A stretch of DNA of 64,000 nucleotides from Prosapia bicincta (Eukaryota > Arthropoda > Insecta > Hemiptera > Cercopidae). Of the stretch, positions 1 through 12,025 are shown one piece after another. The stretch's first letter is position 1. Each line of letters starts with the position of its first letter. Where the stretch lies: positions 64,203,398 to 64,267,397 of the forward strand of contig JBAIZL010000006.1 in the NCBI GenBank assembly GCA_036971475.1. Reading direction: 5' to 3'. The notes under the pieces are model-generated. The model saw only the letters and a program-made list of their open reading frames with translations. It was not told where the DNA came from and ran no database searches. Made by a program: the position numbers and the translations under genes.

Positions 1-1934
1 TTAATTCATATTTTTAAAGAAAATTTTTTGTACCCTTTCAGAAATATAAAATTTAGAAAAGTGTAAACTGAACATATAGTTTTGCTTAAAAAATATTAAA
101 TGTAACTTTTTTCTGAAAGTGGCTCCTAAAAGTAAGTAGCATGCCATTTTCAGACACCATATAAAAAAATTAATTAAAAATCAAACTTAAAACTAATGAA
201 CACAATACAAATTTAGAAACAATTTCCAGTGGAAATTTACACTTGCTATACATGTTTTTTAAAAGAAAAAATATATCAATTCCATGTGTCATAAAAAGTT
301 GCCTTTTATTTAAATTTAAAAAATCCTTACTTCAAGTGATGTAAATACACTGAAATAATATTGGTCTTAAAATGAAGCAAGATGTTATGTTTAAACAAAA
401 AATGTTTTTGTAACCTTTATTAGTAGTATTTTGTTTATGCTATGGCATAACATGTACAAAGTGCTAACTAATCAGGCAGAGAAACAATGAATGTTTTGTG
501 GCATAAACTTTAGGATCTCAAGTCACAAATAGTCAATTTCTAGGTACCGGAAGTGTACAAAATCAAAATATTTAAAAGGCCAGCCAGGATAAACGGGTTT
601 GTCTTGTTTGTATTCCAGAATAAATATATTTTGGTCAGAGCTTATACCACAGAGTTAACAAATATCTCAGATTACCAGTTAAATATTCTGCTAAAGTATA
701 TATGATTTAGTGAATGCAACATTGAACTATGCCAAGAAATTAAGCCAACTACCACCCAAAACAAAGTAATTCTAATGCTCCAGGAAATCGACAACAGTGA
801 TACAATTTTAATTTGGGTATTGTTTACAGAATATTATTACATATTATACAAGCAAGGATGTTAATAAGTTAGTGAAAATTTAGGGATCTCAACCTTCCAT
901 GAAGCAAGAAATTTCTATTTGGAAGAAATATACAAACATCACGAAAACAATAAAGAAAATATCTTAAACAACCACACACACTTTGAGTCCAACACCCTTC
1001 TCCATTACATAATAACCAACTTAACCCACCCCCTACACTCATAAATCAAAAGCCCCAAACCTTTTACTTTGTGCAACACAGTCAGTAGACAGTTAGCTTC
1101 GTAAATCAAACGATTGATTTGAAACACGTCAGCATGCAAGTTCTAATGTGTTTACTCAGTTATGCAATAATTCTTTATAGTTCACATGATTGTTTTCTGT
1201 AGTGAATAATAAAGTGTGAGAGTTACAGTGCAAAACTTAAAGCCCATGCAATCATGGGTGTTTATGTATTTATTTTATGTTCAAATGTTTTTCAATTTTG
1301 AAGCACTTGGGAAAAAGTTTATGGTTAATCCATGACCTATGCTTTTTCCATTCTTATTGTAAACAAGAAGAAAATCATTTTAAATGTTGCATTTGAAAAT
1401 AGTGCTTCAAATTTGAAAAAGTACGAACATAACCTAAATGTAAAGAAGGCATCTAATAGTTTCTTTATTAAACAGAAAACTATTCAATATTACTTTCAAT
1501 TATATACCTATTTTACAATCTAGTAAGAAAGTATCTGTTAGAAAAGGTTTGTTTATTAAAAAAAAACTCATAATCTAATGTCAAATGAAGCAAGCAATAA
1601 TATGTTACAAAATTTAGTTTTGCTACAAGTACTAGTCATGAGTCAAGAGGAAATGATGGTGTCTGTATAATTGAGAAGTATTTAAATTACAAATAGGCTA
1701 CAATTGAGATTTGCTAATTTGTTACATTTGGGGGGTAGAATGGTAACGAACTTCAAAAATAGACAATTTTATTCCATTTTGTTCCAAAATTTATTTTAAA
1801 TAATCAACATCAAGAAGTTATTTCAGTATTGTTTGTACAACAGATCACAAAAGAAACATTAAAATAAGTCTTTTAAACCTTAAAGAATCTTAAAATTCAA
1901 CCATAAATAAAAATTGTCTATTGTCAAAACTTAC
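1..1934. other. AT-rich intronic sequence
   Basis: No coding exon, RNA gene or transposase remnant was recognised apart from a partial fold-back repeat at 1091-1190, listed separately. The stretch lies downstream, on the minus strand, of the last visible PTPN9-like exon, so it is inferred to be intron. The short plus-strand open frame at 1332-1523 has low-complexity composition and no recognisable domain. Confidence 0.6.
1091..1190. repeat. Fold-back repeat family, partial copy 1
   Basis: This carries the family's centre (an inverted motif around CGATTGATTTGAAACACGTC) followed by a flank reading CTCAGTTATGCAATAATT. The same core and flank recur near 6276-6456, 15872-16080 and 20225-20405. 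Only one arm is well preserved here. It is probably a non-autonomous DNA-transposon relic; no coding sequence is present. Confidence 0.5.
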
Positions 1935-2067
1935 CCGAGTTATTAGCACCACGTTGCCATATTTCTGCAGAATTTGTTGTTTGTGTTGTTATCTCCAAAT
2001 CTTCTTCATCTGATAATCCGGGAGATTGATTTGTTTTTCTTCTATCCACACATTCATCTCCATCACT
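1935..2067 (-). CDS. PTPN9: PTPN9/Ptpmeg2-like phosphatase, internal exon (linker after CRAL-TRIO)
   Basis: This 133-bp minus-strand exon is bounded by a polypyrimidine-CAG acceptor and a GTAAGT donor. It starts in phase 0, matching the phase-0 end of the exon at 5889-6056, and ends in phase 1. It encodes 44 residues beginning SDGDECVDRR and ending EIWQRGANNS. The peptide is acidic and low in hydrophobic residues (it includes PGLSDEEDLE), as expected for the poorly conserved linker between the CRAL-TRIO and tyrosine phosphatase domains of PTPN9. Identity rests on order, strand and phase continuity with the two upstream exons rather than on its own sequence. The catalytic exons would follow to the left, outside the window. 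Confidence 0.7.
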
Positions 2068-5000
2068 CTGAGAAAGAACAAAAAATTTAAACATTGAAAT
2101 ATTTTGTACTAGGTACTTATGTATACAGGGTTGATATTGTAATTAATGAAATTACAGCAGAGTTGAAAGTTATCTTACATGGGACTTTGAGTTATTCATG
2201 TTTTCATAAAGTACGTAAAGTCAGCAGACAAACTACATGACTCATTATTATACGTAAAAGTACTAGGAAGAATACAGAATAGCTTACCCAAATACTTTTA
2301 ACATTCAAAATATTCTATTTTACATAAAAAGAACTGTAAAATAAGCCTTATTTTGTTAAATTAATGTTTTAAGTTTTTTGTACTATAATGTCTGTGACAG
2401 TGTTTGAGTGAGAATTTCAACACCCAGAAATATCATTAATTCTACAATTCAGTGATGCTAACAAGACAATGATAACAAGATAATCTTAAGCTGAAAACTT
2501 GTAACCTTATAACTAAAAAATTAAAGTTTCAAAAATCATTTTGAGAGAAATGTTTTCGACTGCACAGAGCAATTTTCACCAGTATCTGGCAAAACCATCA
2601 GGATGCATTGTTGTTGGGCAAGGCACCAAAATGCAAAAGGTAAGTGTTAAGTGAATGTAAGTGAGTAGTAAGTGAATGTAAGTGAGTAGTAAGTGAATGT
2701 ATATGATTTGTACTGAATTTATTTATTTAATTGTTTTCTTTTGTTGATTTTTTGTTCAAATATTCATTGACTTGTACTGAATTATTTTTTTATTTTGAGT
2801 GTGTTCTGGTACTTTTGTAAACAACTAATTGTAAAACAAAGAAAATAAAACAACTGTTTTTAGTAACTATAAATGCCTAAATTAAATAAACGAATCCGAA
2901 ACTACATTGTTAACAACCTAGCGCAATCAACAACAGATAAAAAAAACACATATATAAAAAATATAAACTACCATGAAATATAAAGAACTCTGAACACAGT
3001 TTAAAATCATTACCTGAAATATATTAATGTTAAAGGATCTAGCCTCCATGAACTCCCAAAAATCCACAAACCAAAGTCATAACATTTGTGAATAAGCTAT
3101 CAGAATCTCCCACCAAATAAATTAGTAAAACACATATATAAAACTATAAGACAACTAACTAATCCCAACAAAGACACAATGATGAAAAAGCAATAAACCC
3201 AATACAAAAAATAAATATACTTCATACATAAAATTGAACACAATATTCATTTGATATAAGTCTATATATCATATTCCTATATTCAAGACCCTAAAAATTT
3301 TAAAAACACAATCATACAGAACAATTTACACAAACATTAATCGCCAAAATCTTAGTCATCATTAAATCCATTTTAGAGCAAAATTCACTTTCAATTCCAA
3401 AATCTACTCACAGTGTAATAGTCTTTGCATAGCAGGTCTAAACATTAAAAAAACTAATAATAATAATTTTGCTTTACAATACATATAAAACTTTCTAAAA
3501 CTACCACTTTTTTATATAAAAAAACACTATGTTGTTTACATTGGACTGTAACTACATACTGTCAAGTTCGGATAAATTTACTTAAAAAATGGTTTAATAA
3601 TGCAGGAAGTAAATAGTTGAAAGTTTTAAACAAAACACCCTTGTTCTGTACATTGATGTAAAAATGCTGAACATAATTCACTTGTCAACAAGTTGACCTC
3701 TTTATTGTTATAGACTTTATTATTAATATTTTTTCACTAACCAAATGTATCCTAACCTGACACTTTGTAGGTATATTATAATGTAGTATAACATAGTGCT
3801 GTTTATAAAAAAATGTGACTGAAAGTTTTGTCTATTGTGAAATAAAGTTACAGTTGAACTCCAATGTTTGTTGTAATTTTGTACAAATATAGGTAAGTTG
3901 TTATTTATATGTTTATCCTTTTCAAATTATAGTCAATTATAGGTTGTTTTCTTTCAATTATGGTCAGTTAATTTGGTATTTAATCCTAGGGGCTTTGAAG
4001 GACAAGAAACTTATTGTAAAAATAAATAGGAATAAGGGAAAACCACAACTAACTCTTTACAGAAATGATTTATTTTGCTACTAAACAGATGCTTTTTATA
4101 TACATCAAGCAAGAGATTGAGAATAATTATATAACACACAAATAATTTTTAATTTGATGCACATTTTTCCAATTTAAAACCCCTTTTTTATTAAAAACAA
4201 ATCACTTATATATATATCGTACTATTGTCTGCAGTGATTATATTAAAATAAGGGATTTTTTCTGTACATATTTTTCCTCCTTTCCATTATCACATATAAA
4301 AGAGGTTTTAACCCAAACATTTTTCCAGTTTCAAAGTTTCCAACAATTATAAATGATATATTTTCAATTTTGTTTTATTTTATATAAAAAGTAATAATAC
4401 AATTCACACAAAAAAATTGAAAAAGTTTTTTATTGGTTTAGTTAGTCATTAAAATTAGTCTAACATTATTAACTCATTGTATATTAAATGATTTGCTTAC
4501 TGAGCTTCCCAGCAGATATGGATTGATTGCAAATTCAGTGGTTGCGAATTGTTTTATGCTAGTCTATTATTTCTTGAAATATGTAAAACAAATGAATAAA
4601 CAAAAAATAAAATGTTTGCTACAGTTTGTAGTTTAGAGTTTGATTGCAGGCTCGCAGTTTAAAAGAGTTCACATATATAGTTAGAGCTTAGCTAGTGAGA
4701 ACTATTCTCAAAGGTAAAAGTCAAAACAGTTAACTCAAAGTCTCACCAAAAATTAGTTTTTAATAAACAAACACACTAGTTCACAACAGACTAGTTTTGG
4801 CGACAATGTCGCCTTCCTCTACTGTAGTCAAGCACTGAGGAAGGCGACATCGTCGCCGAAACTAGTCTGTTGTGAACTAGTGTGTTTGTTTATTAAAAAC
4901 TAATTTTTAGTGAGATTTTGAGTCAACTATTTTGACTTTTACCTTTGTGGGTTCACATACAGTTATTAAAATGTTTACTTCCAATAGCCCCAAATTTAGA

Positions 5001-5888
5001 TTAATTTATTTAGTTTTAAAATGTGTTATACTAAATTTCAAAGAAGGGAAGAATTATAATTTACACATGCACAGGACCACACACTTCCAGAAGACCTACT
5101 TTCTATCTAGTTTTAGGGAGGCGTGCACTCATTGCAGAGAAAGAAAAAAGAGAAATTAGGTAAAATTAATGAAAGGTCTAACTGATTCTATGAATAAGGG
5201 AAAATTATGAATAGCTTATCCGACTGATTAGAATCTAACAGTTGATTACATGTTGAAATAGAAAATTACAAGTTTGTTTTTCATATTCTATTTTTAATTA
5301 TATTAGAAGCCCCTTTTCCCAAGAGCATGTACATTGTAATATAGTTATCTTGTCTATAAATTTTTACAAAAGGCGAATTAAATGTTCCTAGCATTCCCTC
5401 AAGTTCTGCCTGAGTATAAATAACGTAGTACGAAATGAAAACAGAAATACCTAATAGAGGAATAACTTGATAGAAAAGAACTATAAATTAGAGAAAAAGA
5501 GAACTCAAATGGTGTAGAAAATAAAAAAATAGAGATTAAGAGAGTTTAAGATTTTCAGAAATAAATATGAAAAGAAATATTAAAAGTATAAAAGACGCAT
5601 GAATGAATTTAAAAAAGGAATAAAAATTTGTGTTCTGTGAACGTCTGACAAGTATTGGTTAGAAACTAAGCAGATTGGAGTTTTAAATATTTGGTATATT
5701 CGAACTAAATATTCTCTTATCTAGAGAGATAAGTTTGTATAGTGCCTGACCACTTTACTGTACCCCAGAAACTGAGAGAAATTTCCATGTTCGTAAGACA
5801 TCGTTTACCAGCAGTAATTCTAATGGAAAGTATATATCTTGTCGAAGTGGGATATCATAGATTCAAGTGATTTATGCAATACACTTAC
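2068..5888 (-). other. PTPN9-like intron, 3.8 kb
   Basis: This is AT-rich intron between two phase-0 splice sites. It contains a short tandem repeat at about 2645-2700 (AAGTGAATGTAAGTGAGTAGT, about two and a half copies) and the hairpin at 4709-4947. A 30-codon plus-strand open stretch at 2549-2639 ends at a GTAAGTG donor-like site, but it is too short to call a gene. Nothing else was recognised. Confidence 0.6.
4709..4947. repeat. Near-perfect palindromic MITE, arms about 110 bp
   Basis: The left arm (4709-4819) and right arm (4837-4947) are reverse complements with few mismatches, separated by about 17 bp. Each arm contains GTCGCCTTCCTC internally and a CTAGTTCACAACAGACTAGT block. The unit has no coding capacity. 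It lies inside a PTPN9-like intron, so the pre-mRNA would fold into a long hairpin. It is probably a non-autonomous DNA transposon; no clear target duplication was identified. Confidence 0.8.
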
Positions 5889-6056
5889 TTGATGATCTAT
5901 GCTATTTTGGCATGTATCCGTCAGTCTGTTGTCCTCTTGTCCTGGAACTCTATTGGCCATTGACTTAACACAATGAAGCAGCCAAACATGATGTGCTATC
6001 TCCAGCGTGCCCCCGAGCTGGGTGGGCAAGGACTCCTGAGGTATGTGAAGAGACAA
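5889..6056 (-). CDS. PTPN9: PTPN9/Ptpmeg2-like phosphatase, exon for the end of CRAL-TRIO
   Basis: This 168-bp minus-strand exon (56 codons, phase 0 at both ends) is bounded by a TTACAG acceptor and a GTAAGT donor. It begins LSLHIPQESLPTQLGGTLEI and continues through AHHVWLLHCVKSM. The LPxxLGG signature is the hallmark near the end of CRAL-TRIO/Sec14 domains, and in PTPN9 the domain ends just before the linker. CRAL-TRIO proteins bind hydrophobic lipids; in PTPN9 the domain binds phosphoinositides and directs the phosphatase to secretory vesicle membranes (known for the family, not shown here). The downstream part (NRVPGQEDNRLTDT) is linker. It is spliced in frame to 9674-9808 upstream and 1935-2067 downstream. 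Confidence 0.9.
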
Positions 6057-6275
6057 CTGTAACAAGCAAAAACATGAACTTTATCACCTACTCGCAAACA
6101 GAAAACACTAACAAAATATACTTTTTTAGATTATAATAGTATTTATTGCCATATCAGAAATGATACTGGATAGATTTGGTTTCACTCTCACGCTCTGTCG
6201 CCAACGCCAAGACTTTTGCTAGCTTTTCCAAGTGTAAAATTATTTTTAATTTAAAACACACAAAAGGAAATTGAA

Positions 6276-6456
6276 TGCTTGCTGATGTGTTTTGAAATAT
6301 TCGTTTCATTGATGAAGCCGACTGACTTGCTCACGGGGTCAGCTTTGTGAATGAAACAATTGTTTCGAAATGCATCAGCAAGTAATTTCATAAGAATTCA
6401 CACAGTTACATAACAATCACCTAAAATTTTAATCAGTGAATTCAAAATGATTAACA
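6276..6456. repeat. Fold-back repeat family, copy 2
   Basis: Imperfect inverted arms starting GCTTGCTGATG and ending GCATCAGCAAG enclose a short GC-richer centre near 6330. A flank reading AATCAGTGAATTCAAAATGATT follows and is shared, in either orientation, with copies 3 and 4. The copy abuts the left arm of the long inverted repeat that starts at 6463. Confidence 0.65.
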
Positions 6457-6462
6457 TTCCGT

Positions 6463-9137
6463 TTACCTTTTGTTAATCTTTCAAGAATTAGGGTCATTTA
6501 CTTTATTTGTTGCCTTTATTTTACATTCAAATGAGTTTCAGATATCAATTGAAAAATGTGAGTCCTTTTAATGAATTACTGTGCAACCTTAAGTTTTTAA
6601 TCCAGTGAAATGGTTTTAATTTGTGCTCATTTATTGAAAATTGTAGATAAACGAAAACAAAGTTCTTGCTTATTAAGAGGTTAATTTGAAGCTTTAAACT
6701 AATAGATAAAGACTAAAGTGAAGCCCCATTTCAGATGGATTTTCTAATATAAAGGGAATTATATGTTAATAGGGAAAATATTAGGATTGAAAAAACTTTT
6801 GTTAACTATGTCGAAAAAAGGCATTTATAGTGATACACATAAAAAGTTCAGATTATGAAAAGATTACAACTGTTTTTGTGGGATTTTTTAAATACAGTGA
6901 GTGGTCTTTTAAATCAGTAAAAAGCATTCCAACACAGTAAAATAGTGAATATTAATTCAAAATTTACCACAAGTAAAGACTGGGTGGAACATTGAAAGAG
7001 AAGAAATGAAATAACATTGTTACATGTCACCTAATAAACATTATCAGCAATCTCTCAGTGGCGCAGAATTAAATATCCAGACATGATTTTGTTACAAAAT
7101 ATTCACTCCAAAAAAGTTTACAATTTCAAGATCACTCACTGCTGGAAATGATATTTGTTCTCTTAGTTTCAAGGTAGAGTCATGTCACAGTTTTGCATCA
7201 TGCAAAACATGAGCATTGTTTGTTGAACAAGCAACATAAATATTTTATTTGCCTAATATGTTAAGGCATCATTCTTTTTTTTGTGCTGAGAGGTTTATTG
7301 TTTGTAATGACTCTTAAATGTAGTTTTCAATTGAAGGGTATTCAATATACTTTACTAAAATGGTGATTGACTTCAAATTTTTTCTAATCATTGGATATGA
7401 TTTTGTAAACTTTACTGTTTTCACTAACTCAGTAACTAGCCATTGTCAGTTCAAGCTTAAAAGTGGAAGGACTGAGCCTCCTGAAAGCCGGCTCATAAAA
7501 ATAACAGGTAAGAATCTTATTTATATACATTCTATAGATAAATGATTAACTGTAAATCTGCTTCAAACAGTCTTATTAGATAATATAGTAGCCGCCGCAT
7601 AGTGTGATCATGCTTAATGTTATCATTTGTTTTTGCTAACTTTTCACTTAAAGACAGACACGCAATTGTATAAATACATTGTAATCGCGACGCTTATTAT
7701 ATTTATCTCTTCGCTTTTTGTTATAATTTAATTTGTGATCCAATAAAATATGCGTTCCAACAAACTAAAATGTTTATAAGTGTCGTAATTTCCAAGAAAT
7801 CAGTTGAGCGATATGGAGACTCACATCCAATCCATCAATCCTGTTACCGATGGATTTATTATCGATATGTCATTCATAACCTGTCTGACTTTACTCAAAT
7901 AAGTCTTTTAATTATCAACGTTTTTTTGCTGGAAATATACCCACACGGCTTTATAGTATTATTTTTAAAAATTTTCCATGCTTCAGTCACCCAATAACCA
8001 CATCTCTAATAAATATTAAACCATTTGAGGATAGTGAGAATTTTAAAGTGTCTTAGTTTTCAATTAAAAATCTTACAGACATCTTTTTATAAACATTTTT
8101 CATATTATATTTTATAGCTCTGGTTGTAAAAAAGATATAATACTAGACGTATAAAAATTACTGTTATATCTTCACTGACAGGGAAGGTGTGTTCTAAAGC
8201 TTTATTAATAATAAGTAATGACCAGGGTGGTAGATTATTTTCTTCTTAAAGCTTTGGTACTCAAGCCATATAAGTCATTAAACCGCAATAATATCTTCAT
8301 CAGCTATACTTTTTTGTAGTTCCTGATAGGCTTTGTAGATATTGTTCTCACTGATAATTTTCAATGCTATTGAATTTGTTATAATAAATGATGCAAAACT
8401 GTGACATGACTCTACCTTGAAACTAAGAGAACAAATATCATTTCCAGCAGTGAGTGATCTTGAAATTGTAAACTTTTTTGGAGTGAATATTTTGTAACAA
8501 AATCATGTCTGGATATTTAATTATGTACTTCTGCGCCACTGAGAGATTGCTGATAATGTTTATTAGGTGACAGGTAACAATGTTATTTTATTTCTTCTCT
8601 TTCAATGTTCCACCCAGTCTTTACTTGTGGTAAATTTTGAATTAATATTCACTATTTTACTGTGTTGGAATGCTTTTTACTGATTTAAAAGACCACTCAC
8701 TGTATTTAAAAAATCCCACAAAAACAGTTGTAATCTTTTCATAATCTGAACTTTTTATGTGTATCACTATAAATGCCTTTTTTCGACATAGTTAACAAAA
8801 GTTTTTTCAATCCTAATATTTTCCCTATTAACATATAATTCCCTTTATATTAGAAAATCCATCTGAAATGGGGCTTCACTTTAGTCTTTATCTATTAGTA
8901 TTAAAGCTTCAAATTAACCTCTTAATAAGCAAGAACTTTGTTTTCGTTTATCTACAATTTTCAATAAATGAGCACAAATTAAAACCATTTCACTGGATTA
9001 AAAACTTAAGGTTGCACAGTAATTCATTAAAAGGACTCACATTTTTCAATTGATATCTGAAACTCATTTGAATGTAAAATAAAAGCAACAAATGAAGTAA
9101 ATGACCCTAATTCTTGAAAGGTTAACAAAAGGTAAAA
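6463..9137. repeat. Large inverted repeat, 740-bp arms around a 1.2-kb centre
   Basis: The left arm (6463-7201) and right arm (8388-9137) are highly similar reverse complements over about 740 bp. The right arm differs by a short insertion of about 9 bp near 8523-8533 (an ATGTACTT segment absent from the left arm). The centre (7202-8387) is AT-rich. It contains a 52-codon open stretch (7360-7513) that ends at a GTAAGAATC donor-like site, and another unrecognised open frame at 7770-7997. No transposase was recognised. It could be an unusual long-TIR element or an inverted duplication. Because it is intronic, its transcript could form long double-stranded RNA. Confidence 0.85.
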
Positions 9138-9673
9138 TAACTGAGAGGGTTTACATGCAGTAACAAAAACCCCCAACTGACCATCATATGAATGACCTCA
9201 TGTTAACCAACAGAGCATTATTAAATTGTACATTTCATTCACCATATCGAATAAATTATACCATAATTATAAGATTTATGAATTATCCCAATTAATATAA
9301 ACTTTTGGCAATCCAGACTCACTCCGGTCTCAATTAGTTCAGACGGATTAGATTTTTAGCATTTTAGAAAGTAATCAAAGATCTTCATAAGTGGTTCTTC
9401 ATAAAAAAAATGCAGCTAGATGTAAATGGCTACCGTAAATTCCTACTTTACATGGCTCAGACACAAAGTTCGATGTTTTCTTAAACTGATCTCATGCTGT
9501 ATTGTATACAGCATCATCTAAAATAATATCTGATTTGCATTCAATTCTTGGAATTACTGTAAATTTTTGGGTTATACTGAGAACTACCCTACCTTCTATT
9601 ACAGTTGTTAGCTCAAATTTCTTAAAACTAAATATTTAGTGAAACACACATGATGTTAGTTAATGATACTTAC

Positions 9674-9808
9674 TTGAGGAACACTAACTGTATAGACACG
9701 GTCTCGTAGTTTCTCCCGCACAAAGAGTCTCAAAATCTTGAAGGGAGCTTTAAACCAAAGGGGAGCAGTAACGATAAGGACCTTCTTCAGTTTTGCAGGA
9801 TAACCTCC
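9674..9808 (-). CDS. PTPN9: PTPN9/Ptpmeg2-like phosphatase, CRAL-TRIO core exon
   Basis: This 135-bp minus-strand exon (45 codons, phase 0 at both ends) is bounded by a TTACAG acceptor and a GTAAGTATC donor. It encodes GGYPAKLKKVLIVTAPLWFK and continues through APFKILRLFVREKLRDRV. This closely follows the CRAL-TRIO segment of PTPN9, where a YPARxKKVxIVxAPxWF strand is followed by a helix and a K(V/L)R(E/D)R segment. It is the strongest evidence for the gene's identity. The next exon upstream should encode the first half of the domain; none was found in the window on either side of the nearby repeats, so the gene is partial here. Confidence 0.92.
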
Positions 9809-10351
9809 CTGTAACATATAAAATATATAAGATACTTCCATCTTTAAAAACTAGAACTTACTCTTTAAAAGTAACTTAATACCTTTTTATTTGAAACAAA
9901 CAATCCATCAAATAATAATACAAATGACAATAAATAGTAATGTATTATTAATTAGTCAAACAATATTTAATCTCTTTTCAGAAAATGTAAAAGAAATTTA
10001 TAAATATTGCAGAAATAATTTATAAGAATAATCATATTAAACTGCTTCAAGAGTAATCACAGTAAAAAAAAAAAAAACACCTCCTCTTGTTGGAACCATT
10101 TATTTTACCGACAAATTTTCAATCCTCAGTCCCTAACGTAGGAATATTGTAATCAATCTGTCTCAACAACGGACACTCTAAAATTTTATACTGAGAATAA
10201 AAACATTCACTGTTTGTAAATAAAAAAGTTATTCTGTCAGTAGGTATGAATTATTCTTTAGTGTACTAGGTTTGTATAGAGAAACTTTTTTATAATGCAA
10301 TTTCATGAAATTATTAATATACTCATCTTTATATCTGTTAGGAATATTTCT
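9809..10351. other. AT-rich intergenic or intronic sequence
   Basis: This contains an A14 run near 10063 and no recognised gene. It is probably the continuing PTPN9-like intron. Confidence 0.5.
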
Positions 10352-10994
10352 ACATATTTGAGAAAGTTTTCTACCTTTCCTAATGTTACAATATCCTCCT
10401 CTGTTGACGCATTTCGGAGTGATTCCATTTTCAAAACTTAAATTGTACTGTTCGCCCACACTTTGAGTTCGTCTTCATATACTATTAGCCACGCCCCCAC
10501 CACTTCCAGACCATGGTTTCTATTGGTGCACGCCTACTCTTGCTTCTTGCGTTCAACTACTTAATAATTTTAAATTTTTAAATATAACGTTAGAACGCAA
10601 GAAATGAAAAATACAATGAAAATATACCATTATGTACAATTATACACAATTATTTACCGTTAATAAAGGGAGACGTTTAAATATTATAGAAAATTTAGAA
10701 ATTTATAAAGTAACGTTAATTAAGGAAAATGTAATAAACAAATAAATACACAGTCGAACGTTATACTTAGAAGTTTTAAATTATTAAGAAGTTGGATGCA
10801 AGAAGCAAGAGTAGGCATGCGCCAATAGAAAGCGAGGTCTGGAAGCGGTGGGAGCGTGGCTAATAGTATATAAAGTTTGGGTGAAGAGAACGATTGAAGT
10901 TTTGAAAATGGAATCACACCAAAACGCATCAACAGAGGAGGATATTGTAATGTTAGGAAAGGGAGAAAACTGTACTCAGATATATAGTGATTTC
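10352..10994. repeat. Palindromic element with head-to-head promoter-like arms
   Basis: The left arm (about 10352-10593) and right arm (about 10754-10994) are diverged reverse complements around a loop of about 160 bp. Reading outward, each arm contains, in order, a CCAAT box (GCCAATAGAAAG in the right arm), a GC/CACCC-type box (GGGGCGTGGC or GGGAGCGTGG) and a TATA-like box (TATATAAAG on the right, TATATGAAG on the left). An ATG follows that opens the same peptide, MES..NASTEEDIV.LGK. The right frame runs from 10909 to 11004. This looks like a duplicated 5' end of a gene, probably from an unidentified DNA transposon. The peptide was not recognised. Promoter activity is inferred. Confidence 0.65.
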
Positions 10995-11955
10995 AAGATA
11001 TTATAGAGATCACAGATTTTTAGTATATTTCCTATATTTTGTTTTTAATCTACATTACAACAGTTTATACTGAGTTTCAACTGATAAAGATGATGAATTC
11101 AGATTTAGTGTGATGGATATGATCTATGCACCTGAAGCTCTATTAAAGATAGTGATGAAAGCATCAGTAATGTGAAATAAAGTCAAGAAAAAGCGAAATA
11201 GATATTATAGTTACATGTAATTTACTTGCTAGTGTTACATGTAATTTACACTAATTTCCATCACTAAAAGGAATAATAGAGATGATTTTAAACTAAAAAA
11301 ATCTACATAGCTGCTTAAACTTAACAATCTGAATTGATATATTTTCTTTAATAAAATATTGGAGCTTCATTCATTGTTTCATGTAGTTTTTACAGATGGC
11401 TGTTTTAAGCAATTTTTTAAAATCTCTCATATATTGACTACTCTGAATACCTTCAAAGAACATGAATATTTTGGTGAAGAATGAACAATGTCCACTGTTT
11501 AGACATTCTACGGTATAATAAAGTTATACTATATACTTGTATAATGCATGTTTTAAATAGAGCTAAATTAAGAGTGAATAAAAAATAACAATACTGAAAC
11601 TGTACCAAATGAAACCATTAAAAGAATTTAAGTGAAAATATTTGTTGTAGAATACACACACAAAAATGTGCACAAGAAATAATCCTTCCATTAAAAATTC
11701 TCCCAACATTTGTTGACATTTCATTGATGTACCCAATAATTCTCAGGGTTGTAAAGAAATGAGGTTATTGTTGTGGGATTTCTTGAATGTTGTTATGTAT
11801 AATGTAACAATTTTCCTTTCAGCGGGTTTTTTAATCTGATATGTGAACTTCAGTTTTTTATATGATCAAAACTTCTTACAAAATCCCAGTGTCTTAAGCA
11901 AGACTTATACAGAGCCCAGTAGTGTAATTATAATTACTCTAAAATTGCTGTAAAT

Positions 11956-12025
11956 AACCCTTGCTACAAATATTTAAATACCCTTGTTGTACATCAAGGG
12001 TATTTAAATATTTGTAGCAAGGGTT
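11956..12025. repeat. Perfect 30-bp inverted repeat with 10-nt loop
   Basis: 11956-11985 and 11996-12025 are exact reverse complements, beginning AACCCTTGCTACAAATATTT, around the loop GTTGTACATC. It could be a MITE relic or a precursor-like hairpin. The perfect pairing is more typical of a fold-back insertion than of a microRNA. Confidence 0.85.

Larger units (their letters stand above)
6057..9673 (-). other. PTPN9-like intron, 3.6 kb, dominated by inverted repeats
   Basis: This intron between two phase-0 exons is mostly filled by a fold-back repeat at 6276-6456 and a large inverted repeat at 6463-9137. The remaining 9138-9673 is AT-rich with no recognised content beyond a small palindrome around 9499-9515 (GCTGTATTGTATACAGC). 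Confidence 0.7.
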
